Shown: one piece after another, positions 1-8,490 of the stretch
Numbering within the stretch: the first letter of the stretch is position 1
Layout: every line of letters begins with the position of its first letter
From: Nitrosopumilus sp. D6
GTDB taxonomy: Archaea; Thermoproteota; Nitrososphaeria; Nitrososphaerales; Nitrosopumilaceae
Assembly (NCBI GenBank): GCA_003724325.1
Contig: RHFD01000030.1
Coordinates: 1-33,733 of the forward strand
Length of the DNA stretch: 33,733 nt
Direction of reading: 5' to 3'
Notes under the pieces: generated by a model
What the model saw: only the letters and a program-made list of their open reading frames with translations
What the model was told of the DNA's origin: nothing
The model's database searches: none
Program-made: the position numbers and the translations under genes

Positions 1-92
1 CTAGCGCTGCCACCTTTTTGGTGCCCTCCTCAAAGAGTCTCTTTGTCTCGTCTGAAGAGTCGGCTATCTGGGGGCGGATCTTTTCTTGGAGG
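1..92. repeat. Direct repeat copy A (92 bp, 1 mismatch to copy B)
   Basis: 1-92 matches 481-572 except position 11 (c versus t); period is exactly 480 bp (160 codons). Confidence 0.95.
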
Positions 93-480
93 CGCTCTGC
101 AATCTTTAGGAATATCTGGGGGCCGTGGTCTGGCATTTCGTTCCGGCCCGTCCCCGTAGGATTGCCGCCAGTCGCTCTGACTGCGTTCTTGACCTCTTGG
201 AGGGTCTCAAAGGCGGCGCCCGGCTGGCCGTCTGCGATCTGCTGCGACGCCCTTGCAAGCAGTCTGTCTATCTGTGTAAAGTCTGCATCAGGGTTGAGTT
301 CCTTGGCCTTTGCCACGAACTTTTGAATCTTTTCAAGAAATACAGTGGGATCCTTTGTACCAAGACTCCATACATCCCGTATGCCTTCCCATTTTTCGCC
401 GGATATCTCTTTGAATATCATCATCGCGGCCTGAAAGTTCTCCTTTGCCGCCTCTGCATCACCATCTGAGATGGCCTGCT

Positions 481-572
481 CTAGCGCTGCTACCTTTTTG
501 GTGCCCTCCTCAAAGAGTCTCTTTGTCTCGTCTGAAGAGTCGGCTATCTGGGGGCGGATCTTTTCTTGGAGG
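481..572. repeat. Direct repeat copy B
   Basis: See copy A; identity ends at ...ttcttggagg. Confidence 0.95.
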
Positions 573-640
573 TTCGGCATGCGCCCCTCCGATCATGGTA
601 CCTGTGGCAAGTACTAGCAGACATGCCATGACGGGTATAT

Positions 641-1594
641 TCATGATGAATCCTCCCGGAGTCTTACCAGATTCTGCTGATCCTTTTTGGTTATCTCTAT
701 TGCGCCCTGCCTCTCCAGCCGCTTTACTGCGCGCCACATTGTGGTCCTGGGAAGCAAAAACCTCTTTCTCAGCTCGCTTTCGAGCGCCTGCCCGCCGTTC
801 TCAGATAGGAATATGAGAATCTTTTTGTCATCTTCGCGCATCTCTGGCTCCTCTATGACAGTCTCTTCGGGCACACCTGTCTCTGCAACTGCACGTAGAG
901 CCCTCTTTCTTACCAGCACTGCAATCCCGGCAGCAGATACAGCAAGCGCCACTCCAAGTGTAATCAGGGACAGGTTGTCATTGTCTGGTGCAGGCTCTAT
1001 TACGGGGGTTGTAGCTCCAAAGATATAGTTGATCTCAGAGAGTCCCGCGCCCAGCTGCAGCATTATCTGATCGTTGCGGAGATCCATATTTGATGGGGCC
1101 GCAGTCATCCCGACTATGATCGAGTTTGGTGGCATCAGCAGCGAATATGGACTGTGTGAGTCAAGTGCAAATGTCCAGATTCTCCCCTCCTTTGAGACAA
1201 GATCATGAATGTCATACTCGACTGTTACAGAAGAAGAGCCAAACGTGGAGACTGCCGCCTCGCTGCCGTCCAGCTCACTTGAAAGCAAAAGGTCATTCTC
1301 GCCTAGCGCGATGAGGTTGTCTATGGAGGAGCCAAACAGGTCCACCTTGAGATCCGGTTCGAGCGGATCTACATCGAGCTGGTTTGTAACATGTGCAGAG
1401 CCGTCTGAATACAAGATGAGATCAAGGGTTCGAGTGGTGCCCAGTGAGGACTGTATGGGAACTGTAAGCGCCACTACAATCATGCCGGTAATTACAAGCG
1501 GGACTCTGACCATCGTTTCGATGGTATCATCAGTCCTTACAAAAAGCATTCCATCGGGGGTCGGTTCTGCCTTGGTAATAGCGTGTGTGTTCAT
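641..1594 (-). CDS. Membrane-anchored protein with extracytoplasmic domain, TM segment and C-terminal winged-HTH (putative membrane-associated transcriptional regulator)
   Basis: 317 aa; N-terminal hydrophobic segment VPLVITGMIVVALTVPI, second TM LITLGVALAVSAAGIAVLV, then wHTH-like KILIFLSENGGQALESELRKRFLLPRTTMWRAVKRLERQGAIEI. ATGA overlap with the downstream gene. Confidence 0.8.
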   Translation of the reverse strand: MNTHAITKAEPTPDGMLFVRTDDTIETMVRVPLVITGMIVVALTVPIQSSLGTTRTLDLILYSDGSAHVTNQLDVDPLEPDLKVDLFGSSIDNLIALGENDLLLSSELDGSEAAVSTFGSSSVTVEYDIHDLVSKEGRIWTFALDSHSPYSLLMPPNSIIVGMTAAPSNMDLRNDQIMLQLGAGLSEINYIFGATTPVIEPAPDNDNLSLITLGVALAVSAAGIAVLVRKRALRAVAETGVPEETVIEEPEMREDDKKILIFLSENGGQALESELRKRFLLPRTTMWRAVKRLERQGAIEITKKDQQNLVRLREDSS

Positions 1595-1597
1595 ATC

Positions 1598-1933
1598 TCA
1601 ATACCTCAGATTCATGCTGTCGACTAGTCCCTGGAACCTCTTGAACTCTTGGAAGAATGCAAGCCCCTTTTCAGTTATCTGGTAGATCTTGTTTCTGTTT
1701 GTCTGAATCGCCCTCATCAGGCCGGCATCTACGAGCTTGCTGCATTTGTCTATCACGGCATAGTGTGATAGATTGGCCTTGCGTGATATGGCAGATATGA
1801 TGATTCCCTCGCGACCGCCGTCTGCAGTCACGTCTAAAATGTCTCCCAATATGCCCATCTCGGATCGGTACTGTTGTTTTGACAACGCATGATATACGTC
1901 CATGTAGTTTAAGAGGAATGTTTTGAAACCCAT
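1598..1933 (-). CDS. Archaeal winged-HTH transcriptional regulator (HTH_45-like)
   Basis: 111 aa; wHTH pattern ISAISRKANLSHYAVIDKCSKLVDAGLMRAIQTNRNKIYQITEKGLAFFQEFKRF. The start could also be an internal Met (MDVYHALSK...). Confidence 0.75.
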   Translation of the reverse strand: MGFKTFLLNYMDVYHALSKQQYRSEMGILGDILDVTADGGREGIIISAISRKANLSHYAVIDKCSKLVDAGLMRAIQTNRNKIYQITEKGLAFFQEFKRFQGLVDSMNLRY

Positions 1934-2191
1934 AGCGGAACACGGGATGAAACGGCATTTTTGTACCCTCCTTTGGACGGGTTGATAGGTAATCCAAAAC
2001 CTGTAATTGACTTGCTGTCTGGATCACCCATATTTACCAGAGCCGACGCCTGACAGGCATCATTTCTAATCGCCTGTGGCTCCAAAATGTTCGTTTTGAG
2101 CGTCTTTTGTTAGCCTGCACTAATTTTCATATCACAGTGGTGCCTGTACCATAAAAAAAATATTTAAAAGCATGTAGACCATACTAATAGT

Positions 2192-2338
2192 ATGAGATTG
2201 CGAAAGTCAGTCATTGTTGTAATAGTAGTGGCTGTCGTTGTAACTGTAGGTGCCAATATAGCATATGGAGCCTATTGTGGCATTCCGGGTATTGATCCTG
2301 CACCGCCACCGACAGCGTATTGGAGTGCCTGTTTTTAG
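2192..2338 (+). CDS. Small secreted/membrane peptide, 48 aa, not in ORF track
   Basis: ATG 2192 to TAG 2338: MRLRKSVIVVIVVAVVVTVGANIAYGAYCGIPGIDPAPPPTAYWSACF. TATA-like tatttaaaag centred about 26 nt upstream fits a leaderless transcript. Confidence 0.6.
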   Translation: MRLRKSVIVVIVVAVVVTVGANIAYGAYCGIPGIDPAPPPTAYWSACF

Positions 2339-2439
2339 CATAGATTATCCGTATTTAGAGCTCAAATCCCACAGGCACGAGTTCCCAACTTGGGCACCAT
2401 ACTAGCAGATTTATTAAAAGAAAAGCACAGAGTCAGGGT

Positions 2440-2661
2440 GTGAAACAGGAGACATGCGCCTATTGTGGGGATAAGACAGACATGGCCTTTCAGTGTAATT
2501 ACTGCAAGGATCAGTTCTGTCCCGAACACCGACTGCCTGAGGAACACCGGTGTGTAAAGCTCAGCCAGATCAGGGCAAGCCGGTTCGGTCAGAAAAAGGT
2601 AATCCGGGATGGCGGATCCAACAAGCCGGGCATCTTTAAGAGAATGTTCGGGAGATCCTAG
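2440..2661 (+). CDS. AN1-type zinc finger protein
   Basis: 73 aa, GTG start; CxxC...CxxC...CPEHRLPEEHRC pattern of AN1 zinc fingers. TATA-like tttattaaaag about 26 nt upstream. Confidence 0.85.
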   Translation: MKQETCAYCGDKTDMAFQCNYCKDQFCPEHRLPEEHRCVKLSQIRASRFGQKKVIRDGGSNKPGIFKRMFGRS

Positions 2662-2942
2662 TAGGGGCTCTTCTCTGGCGAAATTTTTGCGCGCTTTCCC
2701 TGGTATACTAGCGCGATTCCGAGCGCAAACAGTACTAGCGCAGTCAGTGGAAAGTTTTGTGGCGCCGGCAGGACAAACCAGTAATAGGCGCCAAATCCAA
2801 ACGAGACTACCGCCTGCGTCCAGAGCTTTATCCATTTGGGGGCCCTAAACAGCCTGCTTGCCAGCTCTACTGCAAAGATCCCCATTACCGGGTAGATTGT
2901 ATAAAACAGAAAGTCTATCACGTCTACTCCCGTATGCGACAT
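2658..2942 (-). CDS. Small membrane protein (94 aa)
   Basis: ORF with three hydrophobic segments and a charged C-terminus; convergent with and overlapping the AN1 gene by 4 bp. Confidence 0.6.
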   Translation of the reverse strand: MSHTGVDVIDFLFYTIYPVMGIFAVELASRLFRAPKWIKLWTQAVVSFGFGAYYWFVLPAPQNFPLTALVLFALGIALVYQGKRAKISPEKSPY

Positions 2943-2973
2943 ACAATAGGTGTGTGACGGGGATAATTTCTAT

Positions 2974-3528
2974 CTAGTCTTCCAGACGCACTCTTGTTGC
3001 GGCGCCTTTTGTAATCAGGGCCTGGGCGTTGTCGTATGGAATCGTGGCAATGTCTTCTGCCTTGAACGGGCCGTATCTCTGCATGTCTGCCCCCATGAGC
3101 TCGTCTGCATCCTGGAGAATCCTGACTGTAACCCTCTTTGTCTTGTGTCCGTGTGCAATCGACTCGAGGAACTTTGACTTGCCGTTTATGGTGGCAGATA
3201 TAATCATCTCTGTTCTCTCCTGCTGCTCTTCTTGCGAGTCGAGTATGAATTTTTCCTCATCAAGCAGGCGCCCTGCCGGTGCATCTAGCAATCTAGTCTT
3301 TTCAAGCCTTGTGCTCAGCAGTAGTGATGTGAGCTGTTCTGCCATGTCTATGAGGGCGGCTTTTATCTTGTTTTCGACGCCATCGTATTCTTGCTTTTTG
3401 AGACCTCCTACAAACTCTGAAAGATCTCGATAAAATGACGGCTCGAGCTCTGTGAGGGCATCGCTTTCTGTCTCCCTTTGCACCCTGAGGTGCAGTGACG
3501 CTATGTCAATTCTGTTTGTCTCAGTCAT
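2974..3528 (-). CDS. DNA replication GINS complex protein (Gins51/Gins15-like)
   Basis: 184 aa; EPSFYRDLSEFVGGL, LLDEEKFILDSQEEQQERTEMI and C-terminal YGPFKAEDIATIPYDNAQALITKGAATRV are typical of archaeal GINS (Sld5/Psf1 type). Confidence 0.8.
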   Translation of the reverse strand: MTETNRIDIASLHLRVQRETESDALTELEPSFYRDLSEFVGGLKKQEYDGVENKIKAALIDMAEQLTSLLLSTRLEKTRLLDAPAGRLLDEEKFILDSQEEQQERTEMIISATINGKSKFLESIAHGHKTKRVTVRILQDADELMGADMQRYGPFKAEDIATIPYDNAQALITKGAATRVRLED

Positions 3529-3573
3529 CTACCCAATCCTTAAATGATGGGAGTATTTGTGTTTGAAGTGTAA

Positions 3574-5034
3574 TTGCCCTATAAAGTCAGTCATGGAAAG
3601 GCGATCCCGATAACTTATTCGCCCGACGAGGTCTTTTCGAGGATTCAGCACGAAGGTATCAAGTTTATAGATCTGCAGTTTACCGGCCTTACTGGCCACT
3701 TTCATCACACGACCATATCTACTGATACCTTTACCCCCCAGCAGATGCGCGACGGTCTGCCAAAGCTTGACGGCTCGTCAATAGTTGGCTTTACCACTAT
3801 TGATGACTCGGATCTGATCCTCAAGCCGGATCCAAACACGTTTGCAATAATTCCCTGGATGACAGAAAACCGCACTGCCCGGCTCTTGTGTGATATCTAC
3901 TGGGGGGAAGACAGGGGAAGACTCTCAAGGGATCCGAGGGGGATAGCGCAAAAAGCAGAAGAGTACATCAAGACGCAGGGCTTTGACTATAGCACGTGGG
4001 GTCCAGAGGTGGAGTTTTTTGTGTTTGACAAGGTCAACTGGGATGTGCTGACTCCGTACAAGGGGCAGTCGTACTCGATTGAATCAAAAGAGGCTCCATG
4101 GAGCCAGGATGGCAACGGATACCCGATGGGACTGCAGGAGGGATACTATCCGAGCACCCCGTCTGACACACTGACTCCGTACAGAAACGAGTGTGTCAAC
4201 ATACTAAACAGTAATTTTGGAATACTGTGTGATAACCACCACCACGAGGTAGCTACTGCCGGACAGTGCGAGATTGACATAAGGTATGATCATCTCACCA
4301 ATGCGGCAGATGCGGCCCAGTCCTACAAGTATGTAATTAGAAACATTGCAAAAAAATACGGCAAGGTTGCTACCATGATGCCAAAGCCCATAGCAATGGA
4401 CTCGGGGTCGGGGATGCACATCAATGTAAGCTTGTGGAAGGGAAACAAGAACATGTTTTACGAGCCAGCCGACGAGATAGAGCTGAGTCAGACTGCGAGA
4501 TATTTCTGCGGCGGGATAATCAACCACGCAAAGGCGCTCTCGGCAATATGCAATCCCACCACAAACTCGTACCACAGGCTCGTGCCCGGATACGAGGCCC
4601 CCGCATACATTGCGTGGAGTTCGGGGAACCGCTCGGCCATAGTCAGGGTTCCAAAACACCTCAAGGGAAAAGAGTACGCCCACCTCAAGAGGCTCGAATT
4701 CAGGGCTCCTGACCCGTCTTCAAACCCGTATCTTGCCTTTGCCGCAGTTACAGCAGCCGGAATGGACGGTCTCAAGAAAAAGACGGAACCCGGAGAACAG
4801 GTCCGCGACGATATTTTCAAGATGACAAAGTCAGACAGGGCCAAGAGGGGCATCGGCGTCCTGCCAAAGAGTCTAGGCGAGGCGCTCGACGCACTAGAAT
4901 GTGACAGAAAGTTCCTAAACACCATCTATACCAATGACGTGATAGACAAGATCATAGAGCTTGAGAGAAGAGATCAGCGCGAGATATCCATCAGGCCACA
5001 TCCGCACGAGTTTTATCTTTACTTTGATGTCTAA
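3574..5034 (+). CDS. glnA: Glutamine synthetase, type I
   Basis: 486 aa; WGPEVEFFVFD, SGSGMHINVSLW, NRSAIVRVP, RLEFRAPDPSSNPYLAFAA. Apparent TTG start at 3574. Confidence 0.97.
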   Translation: MPYKVSHGKAIPITYSPDEVFSRIQHEGIKFIDLQFTGLTGHFHHTTISTDTFTPQQMRDGLPKLDGSSIVGFTTIDDSDLILKPDPNTFAIIPWMTENRTARLLCDIYWGEDRGRLSRDPRGIAQKAEEYIKTQGFDYSTWGPEVEFFVFDKVNWDVLTPYKGQSYSIESKEAPWSQDGNGYPMGLQEGYYPSTPSDTLTPYRNECVNILNSNFGILCDNHHHEVATAGQCEIDIRYDHLTNAADAAQSYKYVIRNIAKKYGKVATMMPKPIAMDSGSGMHINVSLWKGNKNMFYEPADEIELSQTARYFCGGIINHAKALSAICNPTTNSYHRLVPGYEAPAYIAWSSGNRSAIVRVPKHLKGKEYAHLKRLEFRAPDPSSNPYLAFAAVTAAGMDGLKKKTEPGEQVRDDIFKMTKSDRAKRGIGVLPKSLGEALDALECDRKFLNTIYTNDVIDKIIELERRDQREISIRPHPHEFYLYFDV

Positions 5035-5330
5035 AACGACAGGCGCACTCTGTCAGTCAGGATGAATATCTCAAATAATGCAAGCGCCAGTATGCCGAGG
5101 CCTGCGCCCAGAAAGATTCCGCGCCTCTTGGCAGAGGTGGCAGCCTTGTACAGTAGGATTCCTCCAACCAAGCTGAAGAGAAGGGTCAGGATGCCGCCAA
5201 TTACTTTGTCAAGATGTCTGTCATCGTTTAGTATTGGGTAGAATACCGCAGAGAGCAGGGCAAAAAACACCACTATGTAGACGTACTTGAAGCTGGAGAT
5301 GAGGAGTTTTGGTATCATGTCGTTCATCAT
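5031..5330 (-). CDS. Small membrane protein (99 aa)
   Basis: ORF with three hydrophobic segments; overlaps the glnA stop by 4 bp (convergent). Confidence 0.6.
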   Translation of the reverse strand: MMNDMIPKLLISSFKYVYIVVFFALLSAVFYPILNDDRHLDKVIGGILTLLFSLVGGILLYKAATSAKRRGIFLGAGLGILALALFEIFILTDRVRLSF

Positions 5331-5363
5331 GTATCGTAATTGGAATCAGCAAATAAACCTAGT

Positions 5364-7082
5364 CTACATCATGCCGGGCATTCCACCCATTCCAGGTGGC
5401 ATGCCTCCCATACCGCCCATGCCTCCCATTCCAGGTGGCATTCCGCCCTCCTCGCCTCCGCCGGGCGGGCCGCCTGCGGATTTTTGTGTTGCAATCACAT
5501 CATCAATTCTCAGTATCATGCACGCGGCTTCTGTGGATGCAGATACTATCTGTAGTTTTACTGCAAGCGGCTCGATGATGTCGCCGGACTTCATGTTGGA
5601 GATCTTGCCTTTCATCACGTCAATGCCGGTCCATTTTTCGCCCTTTTGCTGCTTTGAGCGCAGCAGTGTGAGTGTGTCAATGGGATCCATTCCGGCATTC
5701 TCTGCAAGCGTGAGTGGAATCGTCTCTAGGGCATCTGCAAACTTTTCGACGGCCAGCTGTTCCCTGCCCTCTAGGGACTTTGCCCAGCCCCTCAGTTTTG
5801 TGGCTGCAAACGTCTCTGGCGCCCCTCCTCCTGCGACGATCTCTGGCTTTAGCATTACATCTCTTACCACCATGAGCGCGTCGTGTACAGAGCGCTCTAC
5901 CTCGTCTACAACCCTCTGCGAGCCGCCACGAAGTAATAGTGTGACGGATTTTGGATGCTTGCAGCCTTCTACAAACACCCACTTGTCCTCTTCAATCTTT
6001 CTCTCCTCCACCATCTCTGCGCTGCCGAGATCTTTCTCAAACAAGTCATCTAGATTTGTAACTATCCTGGCTCCGGTCGCCTTTGCAAGCTTTGTAAGAT
6101 CGCTCTCCTTTATTCTCCGCACCGCAATGATGCCTGCCTTTGCAAGATAGTGCTGGGCCATATCATCAATGCCCTTTTGGCACAAAACCACGGTTGCGCC
6201 AGAGCCGATCACCTTGTCTACCATTGTCTTTAGCATGTTGTTCTCTTCATCAAGGAACGACTTTAGCTGCTGCGGGTTTGAAATGTTAATCTTTGCATCA
6301 GTTTCTGTCTTGCTGATCTCTAGCGCCGTGTTGATGAGTGCAATTTTTGCGTTACTTGCGTGTCGGGGCATGCCGCCGTGCACGATCTCCTTGTCTAGTA
6401 CAATACCCTGAATTATCATCGAGTCTTTTACCGAGCCGCCAGCCTTTTTCTCCACCTTTATGTCATCAATGTCAACATCATGAACATCGCCGATCTTTTC
6501 AGATACGGATATTACGGATTTTACAACAATGTCTGCAAGCTGTGCAGAGTCCTTTCTGACAAGCTTTGTCTGCATGGACGTCTTTGCCACCTTTGTCAGT
6601 ATGACCTTGTCATTTGCTACCACCTTGTCTGCAATACTCTCTAGGAATTGTTTTGCCTTTTTCCCGGCCTTTCTATACCCGTCTACAATGATGGTCGGAT
6701 GAACATCCTGATCAATTAGGAATTCGGCGTGCTCTAGCAGTGCCCCTGCAAGTACTACTGCAGATGTCGTGCCGTCGCCCACCTCGTTGTCGGTGGTCTT
6801 TGATATCTCTACTAGCATCTTTGCGGCCGGGTGCTGTACGTCGATCTCCTTTAGTATCGTGGCCCCATCGTTTGTAATAGTAACATCCCCAAGCGAGTCA
6901 ACTAGCATCTTGTCCATGCCACGCGGGCCTAGACTGGTGTGGATTATCTCTGCAATGATTTTTGCAGCCCCAATGTTGTTTTTTTGTGCGTCACGGCCCT
7001 TGGTCTCCGTGCCACCCTCTTTTAGTAGCACGACTGGCATATTACCCTTGGAGGTTGCCTGCATTCCCATAAGTGCGGACAT
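5364..7082 (-). CDS. Thermosome subunit (group II chaperonin)
   Basis: 572 aa; [40 protein letters not shown]-terminal GGM-rich tail ([16 protein letters not shown]). TATA-like tttttata upstream at about 7092. Confidence 0.97.
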   Translation of the reverse strand: MSALMGMQATSKGNMPVVLLKEGGTETKGRDAQKNNIGAAKIIAEIIHTSLGPRGMDKMLVDSLGDVTITNDGATILKEIDVQHPAAKMLVEISKTTDNEVGDGTTSAVVLAGALLEHAEFLIDQDVHPTIIVDGYRKAGKKAKQFLESIADKVVANDKVILTKVAKTSMQTKLVRKDSAQLADIVVKSVISVSEKIGDVHDVDIDDIKVEKKAGGSVKDSMIIQGIVLDKEIVHGGMPRHASNAKIALINTALEISKTETDAKINISNPQQLKSFLDEENNMLKTMVDKVIGSGATVVLCQKGIDDMAQHYLAKAGIIAVRRIKESDLTKLAKATGARIVTNLDDLFEKDLGSAEMVEERKIEEDKWVFVEGCKHPKSVTLLLRGGSQRVVDEVERSVHDALMVVRDVMLKPEIVAGGGAPETFAATKLRGWAKSLEGREQLAVEKFADALETIPLTLAENAGMDPIDTLTLLRSKQQKGEKWTGIDVMKGKISNMKSGDIIEPLAVKLQIVSASTEAACMILRIDDVIATQKSAGGPPGGGEEGGMPPGMGGMGGMGGMPPGMGGMPGMM

Positions 7083-7170
7083 CCCAAATCCCTTTTTATA
7101 CCTTACAGATCACCTGCCTGATCCGGGGAGCGGGCGGTGTTTTTAAATTGGGAAAATCAGGCTCCAAGAT

Positions 7171-8490
7171 ATGGCAGGATCACAAAAAGAGTCTTATAAA
7201 AAAATTTTCGCAAAGATAAAGGAGCATCACACGTGGTTTGCAAACTCGATTCCGCTCATCGCAAGCGAGAACATACCCAGTCCGGCAGTCCGGGAGGCGA
7301 TAGTCTCGGACTTTGGAAACCGGTATGCAGAGGGCTGGCCCGGAGAGCGGGTGTATGCCGGGTGCACGTACATTGATGATGTAGAGTTTGAGTGCATAAA
7401 GCTTGCAAAGAGACTCTACAAGGCAAAATTTGCAGACGTGCGTCCCATCTCCGGCGTGGTTGCAAACCTTGTGATATATTCAGCATTCTCAAATCCCGGG
7501 GATGTAATGCTGGCGCCATCAATTCCCGCCGGCGGCCACATCTCACATGGTAAAAAGGAGCATTCCGGGACTGCGGGGCTGGTTCACGGGCTGGATATCG
7601 AGTTCTACCCGTTTGATGCACAAGAGATGACCATTGATGTGGACAAGACAAAGAAAAAAGTAGCCGAGCTCAAAAAAAGCGGGCGTCTTGCCAAGATTGC
7701 AATGTTTGGCGGCTCGTTGTTTTTGTTTCCGCATCCCGTCAAGGAGCTGTCGGATTTTCTAAAAGGGTATGGTGTGCACATTAACTATGACGCGGCTCAT
7801 GTGGCTGGACTGATTGCAGGTGGTAGATTTCAGAATCCACTGCGCGAAGGAGCAGACACGATGACCATGAGCACCCACAAGACGCTGTTTGGCCCGCAGG
7901 GGGGGCTGGTTCTGGGATCCGAAGAACACGCCGAGCAGATCAAAAAGGCGACGTTTCCGGGACTTACAAGCAGCCACCACATCAACAACATGGCAGCAAA
8001 GGCAGTCGCATTTGCAGAGGCGCTCGAGTTTGGCAAGGCGTATGCAGACCAGGTCATAAAAAACGCAAAGACACTTGCAGTAGCTCTGAGTGATGCGGGA
8101 TTCAAGGTGCTGGGGGAGCGCAGGGGGTTTACAGAATCTCACCAGATAGCAGTCAACGTGTTGGATTACTCTGATGGGGGAAAGGTAGAGGCAGATCTTG
8201 AAAAGGCAAACATTATAGTAAACAGGCAGCTTATTCCCGGAGACATAAAGGCGGGAAGAAACTATTTCCATCCCGGGGGAATCAGGCTGGGTGTCTCTGA
8301 GATTACACGGTTGGGAATGAAAAAGGATCAAATGTGTGAGATTGCAGGCCTGATAAGGCAGGTGGTCATTGAAAAGAAGGATCCAAAAAAACTGCTGCCA
8401 AGGATAAAGGCGCTCAGAAAAAACTATCAAAAAGTCAGGTTTTGTTTTGACGACAAGCTTGGCGCCTATGAATACGTCAGGCTTCGATGA
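7171..8490 (+). CDS. glyA: Serine hydroxymethyltransferase
   Basis: 439 aa; SENIPSPAVREA, NRYAEGWPGERVYAGC, STHKTLFGPQGGLVLG (PLP lysine motif). Confidence 0.95.
   Translation: MAGSQKESYKKIFAKIKEHHTWFANSIPLIASENIPSPAVREAIVSDFGNRYAEGWPGERVYAGCTYIDDVEFECIKLAKRLYKAKFADVRPISGVVANLVIYSAFSNPGDVMLAPSIPAGGHISHGKKEHSGTAGLVHGLDIEFYPFDAQEMTIDVDKTKKKVAELKKSGRLAKIAMFGGSLFLFPHPVKELSDFLKGYGVHINYDAAHVAGLIAGGRFQNPLREGADTMTMSTHKTLFGPQGGLVLGSEEHAEQIKKATFPGLTSSHHINNMAAKAVAFAEALEFGKAYADQVIKNAKTLAVALSDAGFKVLGERRGFTESHQIAVNVLDYSDGGKVEADLEKANIIVNRQLIPGDIKAGRNYFHPGGIRLGVSEITRLGMKKDQMCEIAGLIRQVVIEKKDPKKLLPRIKALRKNYQKVRFCFDDKLGAYEYVRLR

Larger units (their letters stand above)
1..644 (-). pseudogene. Secreted repeat-domain protein, partial (runs off window), with apparent frameshift between signal peptide and first repeat
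   Basis: Minus strand: signal peptide MNIPVMACLLVLATGTMIGGAHAE starts at 644. A long open frame (KIRPQIADSSDETKRLFEEGTKKVAALEQAISDGDAEAAKENFQAAMMIFKEISGEKWEGIRDVWSLGTKDPTVFLEKIQKFVAKAKELNPDADF...) runs from about 570 to 1. The signal-peptide frame stops near 510 and is one base out of register with the repeat frame. Could be a true frameshift or a sequence error. Confidence 0.6.

Noticed and set aside
5364-5470. Short tandem repeats (ccattccaggtggcatgcc...)
   Set aside because: Encodes the conserved GGM C-terminal tail of the chaperonin, not an independent repeat element.
5287-6150. 287-aa plus-strand ORF ([18 protein letters not shown]... rich)
   Set aside because: Antisense shadow of the thermosome gene; the Pro/Gly repeats are the complement of its GGM tail.
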